Below, piece after piece: positions 56,309 through 64,000 of a stretch of 64,000 nt of DNA. The translations under genes and the position numbers were made by a program. The stretch's first letter is position 1. Every line of letters starts with the position of its first letter. The notes beneath the pieces are model-generated. The model was given only the letters and a program-made list of their open reading frames with translations. It had not been told where the DNA came from and searched no databases. The stretch is from Nitrospirillum iridis (GTDB lineage: Bacteria; Pseudomonadota; Alphaproteobacteria; Azospirillales; Azospirillaceae): contig NZ_JACIIZ010000005.1 in NCBI RefSeq assembly GCF_014205765.1, forward strand, positions 260,837 to 324,836, written 5' to 3'.

Positions 56309-58633
56309 TCAGAAACTGACCTTGCCCCGCACGCCAAAGGTGCGCGGCGGACGGATGTTGGTGTAGGCGATGCCCGGCTTGAACATGTCCTGGTTGCCGC
56401 CGGTGAAGATGGCGGCGTTCTCGACATTGTTGACATACCCCGTGACCGACCAGGCGTCCGACGCCGCCGTGTACGTCAGGCTGATGTTGGTGGTGGTATA
56501 GGCGTCCTGATACTCGGACGCGATGAAGTCCATGCCCCAATAATAGCCGGAGGAGAATTGGCTATCGATGTTGGCCGCCAGCACCGCGCCATTGGCCAAG
56601 TCGAAGTCATGCTCATAGCCCAGCGTGCCCGTCCATTTGGGCGCGCGGATGAGACCCCGGCCCGAGCAGTCGACCATCTGGCCGGACACCCCGGACCGGA
56701 CGGCGGCGGCGCCGGCCTTGCAGGTGGTAAGGAAGGGCAGGCTGCCACTGTTCAGCCAGGAGAAGAAGCTGAAGCTGTCATAGATACTGTCCAGATATTC
56801 CACATCGGCGGAAATCAAGTCGTGCGACGTCAGCTTGTACTTGGTGCTAACATCGAAGCCCTTGATGGTGGCGTCGCCGGCGTTGACAGTGATGCGGCCG
56901 GTGCTGCCGACGCCGTTTTCGACGACCGGACCAAACAGGGTCTCCTGGTGGTTCTTGTATTTCCAGTAGAAGGCTTCGAGATTCAGCTGCAGCCGGTCAT
57001 CCAGGAAGCGGTTCTTGGAGCCGATCTCGAACGCGGTCAGCTTCTCCGGCGCGTAGCGGTCGTAGGGCGCGTCGGACAGGATATAGCCGCCGGACTTGAA
57101 GCCGGTGGAGGCGGTGAAATAGACCATCGACTTCTGCGACAGGTCATACTGGAAGCCAGCCTTCCAGTTGAACGCGTAATAGGTCGTCGACCCGATGTGT
57201 TCGTACTGCGTCAGGCCCGTCAGCGGATCGTTGCTGTTCAGGGTAAAGGCCGGGAGGTTCACGTTGCCGGGGAAGCCCACATATTCCAACGCGTGCTGCG
57301 ACTTGTCCTCGATGGTGTAGCGCAAGCCGCCGATGAGGCGGAAATTGTCCGTCACCGGCGCCGTCACGTCGCCGAAGGCGGCATAGCTGCGGGTATGCAG
57401 CTCGGGGAAGTTGGCGTAGTCCAGGTTCACCAGCTGATAGACCTGGAAATGATTCTTGTCGTCCTCATCAAAGAAGTAGAGGCCGGCCACCCATTTCAGC
57501 CAGCTGTCCTCCTCCGACGACAACCGCGCCTCGACGCTGGAGGTCAGGGTGTGGTCGGTGACGGCGTCGGAGAAGCCGGGAACCCAGGTGAAGTAGTCGT
57601 CCATCAGATAGCGGACGGCGGGGATGAACGTCAGGTTGGCGAAGCCCAGGTCGCGTTCGAAATCCAGCGAGGCGCCCATGTTGCGGATATTCTGCCAGCC
57701 CGTGTCCCGCACCGGCAGCTGCGGCGCACCATTCTGCGCCAGCTTGAAAGCGTTGGCCGTGGCGCTGGAGGCGCCCATCCACGGGTCGCTGGAATTCAGC
57801 ACCTTGCCGTTGGCGTCCAGCAGGATGGTGCCGGCGCCCTTACCCCCCACATGGGAATAGTCGAAGCTGGCCAGGACGGAGGTGACATCGTCCGGCTTCG
57901 CCAGGATTTGGACCCGGGCCGCTTGCGTCTTGTCATCATCATAGCCATCGGACAGGTAGCCGGAATGTGATGACGCCAGGAAGGAACCGCGCACCGCCAC
58001 CTTGTCGTTCAGCGGCACATTCAAGGACGCCGTGGCCTTCACCAGCTCGTAGCTGCCGAACTCGATGCCGGCGTCGCCGCTGACCTTGTCGGTGTCGGGC
58101 TTCTTGGTGATGACGTTGATGGCGCCGCCACTGGCGTTGCGGCCATAAAGCGTGCCCTGCGGACCCTTTAGCACCTCAACCCGGTCGACATCGAAGAAGA
58201 AGCCGTTGAAGCCGGCGGGCTTGGCGATATAGACGCCGTCGACGTTCATGGCGATGGCGGATTCGGCGTACTGGTCGGTGGCGAAGTTACCGACGCCCCG
58301 CAGATAGACGTCGGCCACGGCACCGCCATAGGAAATCTGCAAACCGGCCACCTGCTTCTGCAGGTCGGCGACATTGGTGATGCCCTGGCGCTCCAGCGCC
58401 TCGGCCGTCACGGCGGCGACGGCGACCGGCGCCTCCTGAAGGGATTCCCGGCGGCGTAGCGCCGTCACGACGATTTCATCAAGGGCGGCGTTGTCCTTCG
58501 CTTGAGGGGCATCGGCCTGGGGCGCCGTCTGCTGCCCCGCTGCCGGCAAGGCCATCAGCGCCACGAGGGCCAAGGCTGTAGCTCCCAGCGCCAGCCGGCG
58601 CGATGATGGGCCCGCTATCATATTCTTCTTCAT
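56309..58633 (-). CDS. TonB-dependent outer-membrane receptor
   Basis: A 774-residue ligand-gated outer-membrane channel energised by TonB-ExbBD. ATG 58633 has AGGGAGGGAG upstream; the signal peptide spans about residues 10-35. The TonB box resembles DEIVVTALRRRESLQEAPVAV; the plug follows (LQKQVAGLQISYGG...VDRVEVLKGPQGTLYGRNASGGAINVITKKP), then a 22-strand barrel ending in Phe (RGKVSF). This plug style is common in receptors for small organic ligands and siderophores; no substrate gene is adjacent. The gene is followed by the GAF-kinase on the same strand, with 218 bases containing a GC hairpin (about 56264-56290). Confidence 0.95.
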   Translation of the reverse strand: MKKNMIAGPSSRRLALGATALALVALMALPAAGQQTAPQADAPQAKDNAALDEIVVTALRRRESLQEAPVAVAAVTAEALERQGITNVADLQKQVAGLQISYGGAVADVYLRGVGNFATDQYAESAIAMNVDGVYIAKPAGFNGFFFDVDRVEVLKGPQGTLYGRNASGGAINVITKKPDTDKVSGDAGIEFGSYELVKATASLNVPLNDKVAVRGSFLASSHSGYLSDGYDDDKTQAARVQILAKPDDVTSVLASFDYSHVGGKGAGTILLDANGKVLNSSDPWMGASSATANAFKLAQNGAPQLPVRDTGWQNIRNMGASLDFERDLGFANLTFIPAVRYLMDDYFTWVPGFSDAVTDHTLTSSVEARLSSEEDSWLKWVAGLYFFDEDDKNHFQVYQLVNLDYANFPELHTRSYAAFGDVTAPVTDNFRLIGGLRYTIEDKSQHALEYVGFPGNVNLPAFTLNSNDPLTGLTQYEHIGSTTYYAFNWKAGFQYDLSQKSMVYFTASTGFKSGGYILSDAPYDRYAPEKLTAFEIGSKNRFLDDRLQLNLEAFYWKYKNHQETLFGPVVENGVGSTGRITVNAGDATIKGFDVSTKYKLTSHDLISADVEYLDSIYDSFSFFSWLNSGSLPFLTTCKAGAAAVRSGVSGQMVDCSGRGLIRAPKWTGTLGYEHDFDLANGAVLAANIDSQFSSGYYWGMDFIASEYQDAYTTTNISLTYTAASDAWSVTGYVNNVENAAIFTGGNQDMFKPGIAYTNIRPPRTFGVRGKVSF

Positions 58634-58670
58634 GAACTTACTCCCTCCCTGGCATGTTCTTGGTCCCCCC

Positions 58671-58739
58671 ACCGGCCAATGACCGGTTGGGGACTTTTGT
58701 TGGAATCTTTCATGCTTTCGCTAAAGCACCTGAAAGATT
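58671..58739. promoter_or_regulatory. Operator-like repeats upstream of the TonB receptor gene
   Basis: Two elements 38-106 bases before the receptor start: ACCGG-N7-CCGGT (58671-58687), and a long hairpin with a perfect 9-bp outer stem (58704-58712/58731-58739), a perfect 6-bp inner stem (58713-58718/58723-58728), a 4-base loop and a 2-base bulge. They may be regulator sites or a leader structure. Confidence 0.45.
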
Positions 58740-59670
58740 TGAAAGTTTTTATTCTGTCGTGCGATTCGCGGCTCAATGGCGGCCATTTGAGGCGGCCATT
58801 TGAACCGATCGGACTGCGAGGCGGATTAGAGCAGATCGCCCAAAGGGGGAATCGCCTTTGGGCGTGAAGCTGCTCGCGGACAGACTCAGCTATAGCCGGC
58901 GGACCCTTTGGGAAGGGTCACCGCCCACGATCACTCCCACAGCCGCGCCATTGCGGGACGCGGGATCGCGGAACGGCTATCGTGGCGTTGATCGCCCCGG
59001 GGTGAACCGCTCCAGCGCGGCATGCGATCACTTGTGATCATATCCCGCTCGTAACCTGTTCATGATTGGAGCGGAACGCCCGATCCACCCTTCCTGAGAT
59101 GACGCGCTTGGCACATCCCATCCTCCCCGGGCCATCCAGCCCTCTTGCTTATAATATTGCCCCCTTGCTGGGAGGCCACCGCCAACTCTCCATCCGCCCG
59201 CCGCCCGCCGCCCGCCGAGCGTGCCCCGCTTCCCCGGACACGCGCCTGGGGTTACGGCCTTATTCATAGCGAATACTTTGAGTTTCCAGTCTCATTTCAG
59301 GCCTCGCACTAGTCGGCCGGCCACTGTTTTGATGGTTTCACTATCTGGAACAGACCTGCGATGGTCAATCTGGTATTGGCGATATTGACTATCGGCGCGC
59401 TGGATAGAGCCGCGGGCTGGATCGGGACCGCCCGCGTCATGATCCATGCGGGGGAATGGCCCGCGGATACACCGGGCCATTTCCGCGAACGGCGAAAGAC
59501 CCGCGAGGCCGCAGCCGGGCGGGACCTTCTCCAATGCACTGACGCGGCCGCGATGGTCACATCGCCATTTCGACGTCAGTACATAGCATATTGAAATATG
59601 TGGGTTGCGAGACCGACGACAGTGAGCCCCCGTCGGCGTCGACGCACCAGACACCCCGTTCAGGGCGATG
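58740..59670. other. Gene-poor spacer between TonB receptor and small gene
   Basis: About 930 bases without a convincing gene on either strand; short open frames have poor codon use and no ribosome sites. A 12-bp direct repeat (GCGGCCATTTGA) occurs twice around 58779-58804. Nothing resembling an insertion sequence was seen. Confidence 0.5.
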
Positions 59671-59922
59671 TCAGCTGGCGACCCGTTCGTTGAACAGGCG
59701 CGTGAAACTTTCGGCCGACAGCGTCCGCTGTTCCCGGGCGCAACTGCCTTCGGGTAGGTTGTTGCGCACCATGAAGCGCACATGGGGGATGTGGAAGCAG
59801 TCCGTGGTGATGGTCAGCACCTCGGCCGTTTCGGTCACGCTGCCGGAAACAACGCGACGGTATTGCGCCCCAACCTGCAAGGGATCGTCCAGGCGGGACC
59901 GTCGAAAAAGAGAGAAGCCCAC
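59671..59922 (-). CDS. Small hypothetical protein
   Basis: An 83-residue protein read from GTG 59922, with AGGGGGG 8 bases upstream. Sequence such as LDDPLQVGAQYRRVVSGSVTETAEVLTITTDCFHIPHVRFMVRN suggests a small beta-rich domain, followed by an acidic/helix end (LSAESFTRLFNERVAS). No signal peptide or membrane helix. No named family recognised. The frame is open further upstream, but with improbable composition. Confidence 0.5.
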   Translation of the reverse strand: MGFSLFRRSRLDDPLQVGAQYRRVVSGSVTETAEVLTITTDCFHIPHVRFMVRNNLPEGSCAREQRTLSAESFTRLFNERVAS

Positions 59923-60392
59923 ACTCGCCCCCCTAATAAAGCAGGCCCGCCCCATGGTCGCCCCAGCCCAAGGGCCCATCATGGGTTTCGCGCCAGACGT
60001 TCGGGAGAAAGGCCCCGTCGCCTTGCCCCGCCCCGCGTCCGCCATGACCTGCCGGCCAATACACCGCCCCAATACTTGGGAAGAAGGACCACACCGTCAC
60101 CGACCAGATACCAAGCCAATGGGCGAGGGAACCTTCCAGCGATACTCAGACCATCAGTCACGCCCCTTCCGGGGCAAATGCCGCGAAGCAGTTTAAATCT
60201 ATATCGACAGTATCCTATTGTTTTAGTGTGGGCAATGCTTTTGGCACAGCAGCCATATGGCGGCTTAAATATTCCTTCCGGGCTATCGGCCACCCATTGG
60301 TGCGCCCGGAATGGATGGGCGTAGTCACCCCATCATGCCGCCAAGCGCATTATATACAATTTTATAGGATTTCTATTTGGGTTTCCCTTGCG
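59923..60392. other. Gene-free AT-rich spacer
   Basis: About 470 bases between the small gene and the nnr terminator. No gene, tRNA or clear promoter recognised. The part 60190-60385 is AT-rich relative to the window. Confidence 0.5.
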
Positions 60393-60414
60393 GAAAAAGC
60401 CACGCGGCTTTTTC
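60393..60414 (-). terminator. Intrinsic terminator of nnr overlapping its stop codon
   Basis: A perfect 9-bp stem (60393-60401/60406-60414), loop ACGC, with the T-run inside the second arm on the minus strand (GGCTTTTTC). The nnr stop codon (60413-60415) lies in the stem. Confidence 0.8.
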
Positions 60415-61984
60415 AGGCTGCCGACAACAGTGCCGCCAGCAAGGCCGGCACCTGTTCCGCCAAATCCTCCGCCACGAGGCCGGGCCCGAAGCGGACGGCG
60501 GCCTGGGCATGCAGCCAAGCCGCCGCCATCGCCGCGTGGAAGGCGTCCATGCCGCCGGCAAGCAGGCCCAAACACAAGCCGGCGAGCACGTCACCCGACC
60601 CGGCGGTGGCAAGCGTCGGCGGCCCGCCAGCCTCGATCACGGCGCGGCCATCGGGGTGGGCGATGACGGTATCCGGGCCCTTCAACAGGACCACGGCACC
60701 CAGGTGACGGGCGGCGGCACGGGTGCGCGCCAGCTTATCCCCCATCAGCACCGGGTGGCCGCTGCCGAACAGGCGCTTGAATTCGCCCTCATGCGGCGTC
60801 AGGACGGCGCGCCCGCCAAGATGGGCTTTCAGCGCGTCCGCCTGGCCGGCGAAAGCGGTGAAGATATCGGCGTCGAGCACCAGGCCGAAATCAGCCCCGC
60901 GCCCGCCGGCGGCGGCGACCAGGGCGCGCAGCAGCGCCTGCTCCGTCTCCCCGGTGCCGGCGCCGGGCCCCAGGACGGCGGCGGTGACGCTAGGGTCGGC
61001 CAGCAGGCCCACCGCCGCCGCCGGGTCGCCCAGGGGCCGGACGATCTGACTGGGGCTGGACAGGCGGTAGACCAGTTCGGCGGCGGGCGGGCTGGCCACG
61101 GTCACCAGCCCGGCACCCGCGCGCTGCGCCGCCCGCGCCGCCAGGCGGGCGGCCCCGGTCATCACCGCGCCCCCCAACACCAGGGCGTGACCCCGCCTGT
61201 ATTTGTGATCATCGATCCGGGGCCGCGGCAGGGCGCCGATGAACAGGGCCGGCGCGTTCTGCCAGAGGTTCGGCGCCACCGCCGGCGCGGACAGCACGGC
61301 ATCGGGGATGCCGATATCGGCCACCACCGTGGCGCCGCAGGCCAGGCGGCCGGGCAACAGCAGATGCCCGGGCTTCTGGCGGAAGAAGGTCACGGTGACG
61401 TCCGCCTGGACCATGACATCCCCCCCGGCGACATCTCCCACGGCGGCGCCCGTGTCGGCGTCCAGGCCGCTGGGCACGTCAACCGCCACCACGGCGGCAC
61501 CCTGCCGGCGCGCCGCCGCCATGGCCGCCACCAGATCGGCGGCCCCACCGGCCAAGGGCCGCGATAGGCCGACCCCGAATAGCGCGTCCACGATCACCAC
61601 GGCGCCGGTCAGCACGCCGGGGTCGGCGGCAAGCACCGACTCCCGCCCCCAGATTTCCACCCACCCGGCCGCGGCCAGGGCGGCGTCGCCCACCAGCCGA
61701 TCGAGGTCGCCCAGCAGGGCCAAGCGCACCGGCCACCCCGCGGCGGCGAGATGCCGCGCCACCACGAAGCCGTCACCACCGTTGTTGCCCGGACCGCACA
61801 GCACCGCCACCGGCCCTAGACCGTAGCGCGCCATGACCACGCCGGCCACCGCCCGGCCGGCATTCTCCATCAGGGTGATACCAGGCACGCCGCCGGCGAT
61901 GGCGGCGGCATCGGCGGCGCGCATGCGCGCCACGGTCAGCAGGGCGACGGCATCAGGCCGGGCATGGGATGCGGGGGCGGACAT
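60413..61984 (-). CDS. nnr: Bifunctional NAD(P)HX epimerase / ADP-dependent NAD(P)HX dehydratase
   Basis: A 523-residue metabolite-repair enzyme that restores hydrated NAD(P)H. The N-terminal YjeF_N epimerase domain (about 15-220) has GVPGITLMENAGRAVA, CGPGNNGGDGFVVARHL and VDVPSGLDADTG. The C-terminal ribokinase-like dehydratase (about 235-520) has HKYRRGHALVLGG, GPGAGTGE, LTPHEGEFKRLF and TAGSGDVLAGL with the catalytic Asp. ATG 61984 is chosen; upstream codons in frame look non-coding. It is divergent from the GRDP-like gene (121-base spacer). Confidence 0.96.
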   Translation of the reverse strand: MSAPASHARPDAVALLTVARMRAADAAAIAGGVPGITLMENAGRAVAGVVMARYGLGPVAVLCGPGNNGGDGFVVARHLAAAGWPVRLALLGDLDRLVGDAALAAAGWVEIWGRESVLAADPGVLTGAVVIVDALFGVGLSRPLAGGAADLVAAMAAARRQGAAVVAVDVPSGLDADTGAAVGDVAGGDVMVQADVTVTFFRQKPGHLLLPGRLACGATVVADIGIPDAVLSAPAVAPNLWQNAPALFIGALPRPRIDDHKYRRGHALVLGGAVMTGAARLAARAAQRAGAGLVTVASPPAAELVYRLSSPSQIVRPLGDPAAAVGLLADPSVTAAVLGPGAGTGETEQALLRALVAAAGGRGADFGLVLDADIFTAFAGQADALKAHLGGRAVLTPHEGEFKRLFGSGHPVLMGDKLARTRAAARHLGAVVLLKGPDTVIAHPDGRAVIEAGGPPTLATAGSGDVLAGLCLGLLAGGMDAFHAAMAAAWLHAQAAVRFGPGLVAEDLAEQVPALLAALLSAA

Positions 61985-62105
61985 GGGGACACCCGGGCAG
62001 CGGCGACTTATGGTTGATCCCGGCGCCGGAACGACACCGCCGCGCTGGCCGCCCCGGGGACTCCGCGATAGAATGGGCCCGTCCGCAACCACCCGTCGAG
62101 GGCTT

Positions 62106-62744
62106 ATGTCAGCCATTTGGGGACCGGAAGTGTTGATGTTGGCCGGCTGCGCCAGCGTCGCGGCCTGGACCGGCCGCCGATTGCATGTGCGCCAAAGGAG
62201 ACGGGAGGCCGTGTTCCGCCATGACCTGTCCCAGGCAACCGGCCGCTTTCAAAGCCGCCACAACCTGGACGCGGCGGCGGCGGCCGACTGGGAGAGGGAG
62301 TTCCGACGATATTTTGGACTGATGGCGCAACCGCCAGGCTGGACGGCTGGTCGACCGTTGGGGGTGCCCAACAGTCTGGTGGATGAGTACTGGCACGAAT
62401 TGGTGCTGTGCACCGCCCTATACAACACCTACTGCGATGCCGCCGCCGGCCGCTTCATCCACCATGATGTCCGCGCCGGCAGCGCCGAGGCCTATGCCCG
62501 CACCTGGATGGCGTATCACGACCGCCATGGCATGCCTCCCGCTTTCGCCTGGCCCACCCCCTGTGCCGATATCATGAAGGCGTTGCGGCGGACGGGAGAG
62601 ACATCGGCACCCGATGGCGGCGGCACATCCGTCAGCTCCGGCGGCCATGACAGCTGCGGTGCGGGGCATACGACTTGTGGGGGCGGGCACGGCGGGTGTG
62701 GGGGCCACGGCGGCTGCGGAAGCGGTGGCTGTGGCGGCCATTGA
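62106..62744 (+). CDS. GRDP-like (PF07173-type) protein with Cys/Gly/His-rich tail
   Basis: A 212-residue protein from ATG 62106 (GAGGG upstream). The N-terminal hydrophobic segment EVLMLAGCASVAAWTG may be a membrane anchor, with a lipobox-like LAGC, though positive charges before it are missing. Residues about 75-150 carry VPNSLVDEYWHELVLCTALYNTYC...GRFIHH, which matches the conserved core of glycine-rich-domain-containing proteins (VDxxWHxxxLxTxxYxxFCxxxxGxFxHH). The last ~35 residues are almost only Gly, Cys and His (GGHGGCGGHGGC), a probable metal-binding tail. The family name rests on motif memory, and the function is unknown. Confidence 0.65.
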   Translation: MSAIWGPEVLMLAGCASVAAWTGRRLHVRQRRREAVFRHDLSQATGRFQSRHNLDAAAAADWEREFRRYFGLMAQPPGWTAGRPLGVPNSLVDEYWHELVLCTALYNTYCDAAAGRFIHHDVRAGSAEAYARTWMAYHDRHGMPPAFAWPTPCADIMKALRRTGETSAPDGGGTSVSSGGHDSCGAGHTTCGGGHGGCGGHGGCGSGGCGGH

Positions 62745-62765
62745 GCGCGCCATAGCCGGCTGCGC

Positions 62766-63054
62766 TTATGCGGCATTCCCAGCGTCGAACTGTCGCACCA
62801 GCCCCTTGGCGACCACCGCGCGCCAGCGACGGTGCAGCAGCGCCGCCACCCTGTCCAACCCCGCCGCGTCGGATATGGCCGATAGGCGCGCCAACACCGT
62901 GGGCCAGCCCAAATAATGATCGGTGATGAAGAGACCGCCGGGTCCATGGCCATGAGCAGGTCGCGCTCGTCGCCATCCACGCCGGTGATGACCAGGGGGT
63001 CGCCATCCTCGCGCAGCCGGGTCAGGCCACAGCGTGGCGCGGAACCCGAACAGC
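62766..63054 (-). pseudogene. Truncated, frameshifted MmcQ/YjbR-family gene
   Basis: The C-terminal part reads GGLFITDHYLGWPTVLARLSAISDAAGLDRVAALLHRRWRAVVAKGLVRQFDAG in one frame. The preceding part (LTRLREDGDPLVITGVDGDERDLLMAMDP) is in a second frame of the same strand. The junction lies near 62936-62943 in a G/C-rich tract, so a one-base indel splits the protein. The first ~50 residues of the MmcQ/YjbR fold are missing, because the tRNA-His terminator begins there. It is a decayed gene, or a sequencing error plus a truncation. Confidence 0.7.
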
Positions 63055-63082
63055 AAAAAGGCGCCCGGTGAGGGGCGCCTTT
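63055..63082 (-). terminator. Intrinsic terminator of tRNA-His
   Basis: A 9-10-bp stem (about 63057-63066/63073-63082), 6-base loop, T-run on the minus strand (CTTTTT). It begins 26 bases after the tRNA. Confidence 0.85.
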
Positions 63083-63107
63083 GCTCTCCTTATACTATAA
63101 GGAGGAA

Positions 63108-63184
63108 TGGGGCGATGGATGGGACTCGAACCCACGACCGCTCGGACCACAACCGAGAGCTCTACCAGCTGAGCTACCACCGCC
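63108..63184 (-). tRNA. tRNA-His (anticodon GTG)
   Basis: A 77-base cloverleaf including encoded CCA (63108-63110). The acceptor has the extra G-1:C73 pair typical of tRNA-His (8 pairs, one G-U). The anticodon loop reads TTGTGGT; T-loop TTCGAGT. Confidence 0.97.
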
Positions 63185-63198
63185 GCCGTGAGGCGGGT

Positions 63199-63227
63199 TT
63201 CTGCACCACCTGCCCCCACTCCGTCAA
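63199..63227 (-). promoter_or_regulatory. Candidate promoter of tRNA-His
   Basis: Minus strand: -35 TTGACG (63222-63227), spacer 17, -10 GCAGAA (63199-63204), giving a start about 8 bases before the tRNA. The spacing is ideal; the -10 is weak. Confidence 0.45.
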
Positions 63228-63438
63228 GCATTCTGATAAGATAATCTTCACATGCCCGGGTCGCGTTGCGGGGAAGGCTGCAATCCAGGCAGCGAAGCCC
63301 CCGGAAACCCGGCCCCTACGGCGACCCAAGAACAAAAATCAGGCTGTTGTCTATTTTTTGTGCTGCCGTTTGCCCACTAAGCGCGCATACGTTTGGGCCG
63401 CTCGGGCAAGAGGGCCGGGCACGCCCCATCCGGCGGGT

Positions 63439-63455
63439 TGGCATGGGGTGTGCTA
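63439..63455 (+). promoter_or_regulatory. Sigma-54 (-24/-12) promoter upstream of glnB
   Basis: TTGGCATGGGGTGTGCT has the invariant GG (63441-63442) and GC (63453-63454) exactly ten bases apart, as required for RpoN promoters. It lies 212 bases before the glnB start. In Azospirillum brasilense, glnB has an RpoN-dependent promoter controlled by nitrogen status. No clear NtrC box was found upstream (63230-63430), and no gene lies in 63185-63667. Confidence 0.6.
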
Positions 63456-63664
63456 TCCTCCTGGCCCGGTCTGGTCAGACCATCCAACGGGCACGACCGC
63501 TTATCGTCGTTGCGGGAAGCGCCCTGTCGGATCAAGGTATCGGCCGGACAATGAAATGGAAATCGTGGGGGGTTTCCGGCACCCGTCGGCTCACCGGCCT
63601 TACCGGTCGACTGTGGCCCCGGCGCCGATCACCCCCTGCCCTTGAAGCGAAGGCGTGGCCGTAA

Positions 63665-64000
<336 letters not shown>

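Noticed and set aside
56091-56540. N-terminal extension of the hybrid kinase
   Set aside because: It runs into the receptor gene and gives His/Arg-rich sequence; ATG 56090 fits the GAF domain.
58679-58867. Short plus-strand frame upstream of the TonB receptor
   Set aside because: No ribosome site, and it overlaps the hairpin and dyads; kept only as non-coding spacer.
59292-59783. 163-codon minus-strand frame
   Set aside because: Cys/Arg/Ser-rich with no coding feel and overlapping a better small gene.

Overview
The window is GC-rich bacterial chromosomal DNA. Gene content and order point to an alphaproteobacterium of the Rhodospirillales/Azospirillaceae type (Azospirillum, Nitrospirillum or a relative). 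Support for this comes from the tig-clpP-clpX-lon-hup block, a complete 14-gene nuoA-N operon running into birA-coaX-rnj, a DUF1467 gene, and a PII gene (glnB) preceded by a -24/-12 (sigma-54) promoter match. The genus is an inference from content, not from a marker search.

Left part (1-20.9 kb) is mostly accessory. Two almost identical methyl-accepting chemotaxis protein genes, each ending in the same UUCG-loop terminator, flank an AraC-type regulator. Then come a secreted beta-helix protein, a Tat-exported DUF885 protein, a class-3 lipase, a small periplasmic protein and a purine-type (NCS2) permease. A strongly structured candidate small RNA lies at 11.8 kb. It is followed by a three-gene envelope module (GT2 glycosyltransferase, VTT/TVP38 membrane protein, DUF2142 membrane protein), a LysR regulator, tag, several small membrane or secreted proteins, a translationally coupled pair of membrane-anchored coiled-coil proteins, DUF1467 and a DUF115 (MptE-like) gene.

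Middle part (20.9-50.6 kb) is core metabolism and proteostasis, nearly all on the minus strand. The order of transcription is trigger factor, ClpP, ClpX, Lon and HU; then tRNA-Val, an inserted block with a Na+/H+ antiporter, and tRNA-Asp; then NADH dehydrogenase I (nuoA to nuoN), BirA, type III pantothenate kinase and RNase J. The chaperone, protease and HU genes form a protein-quality and nucleoid block. The nuo genes encode respiratory complex I.

Right part (50.6-64 kb) holds tRNA-Leu, a GNAT acetyltransferase, an AceE-like thiamin-diphosphate enzyme, a GAF-type hybrid histidine kinase, a TonB-dependent receptor, a gene-poor stretch of about 1.7 kb, the bifunctional NAD(P)HX repair enzyme Nnr, a GRDP-like protein with a Cys/Gly/His tail, a broken MmcQ/YjbR gene, tRNA-His, and glnB running off the right edge. 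No CRISPR array, insertion sequence, rRNA or integrase was seen. The most interesting candidates are the small RNA at 11.8 kb, the GT2-VTT-DUF2142 module, the paired coiled-coil proteins, the Cys/His-rich GRDP-like protein and the sigma-54 promoter of glnB.
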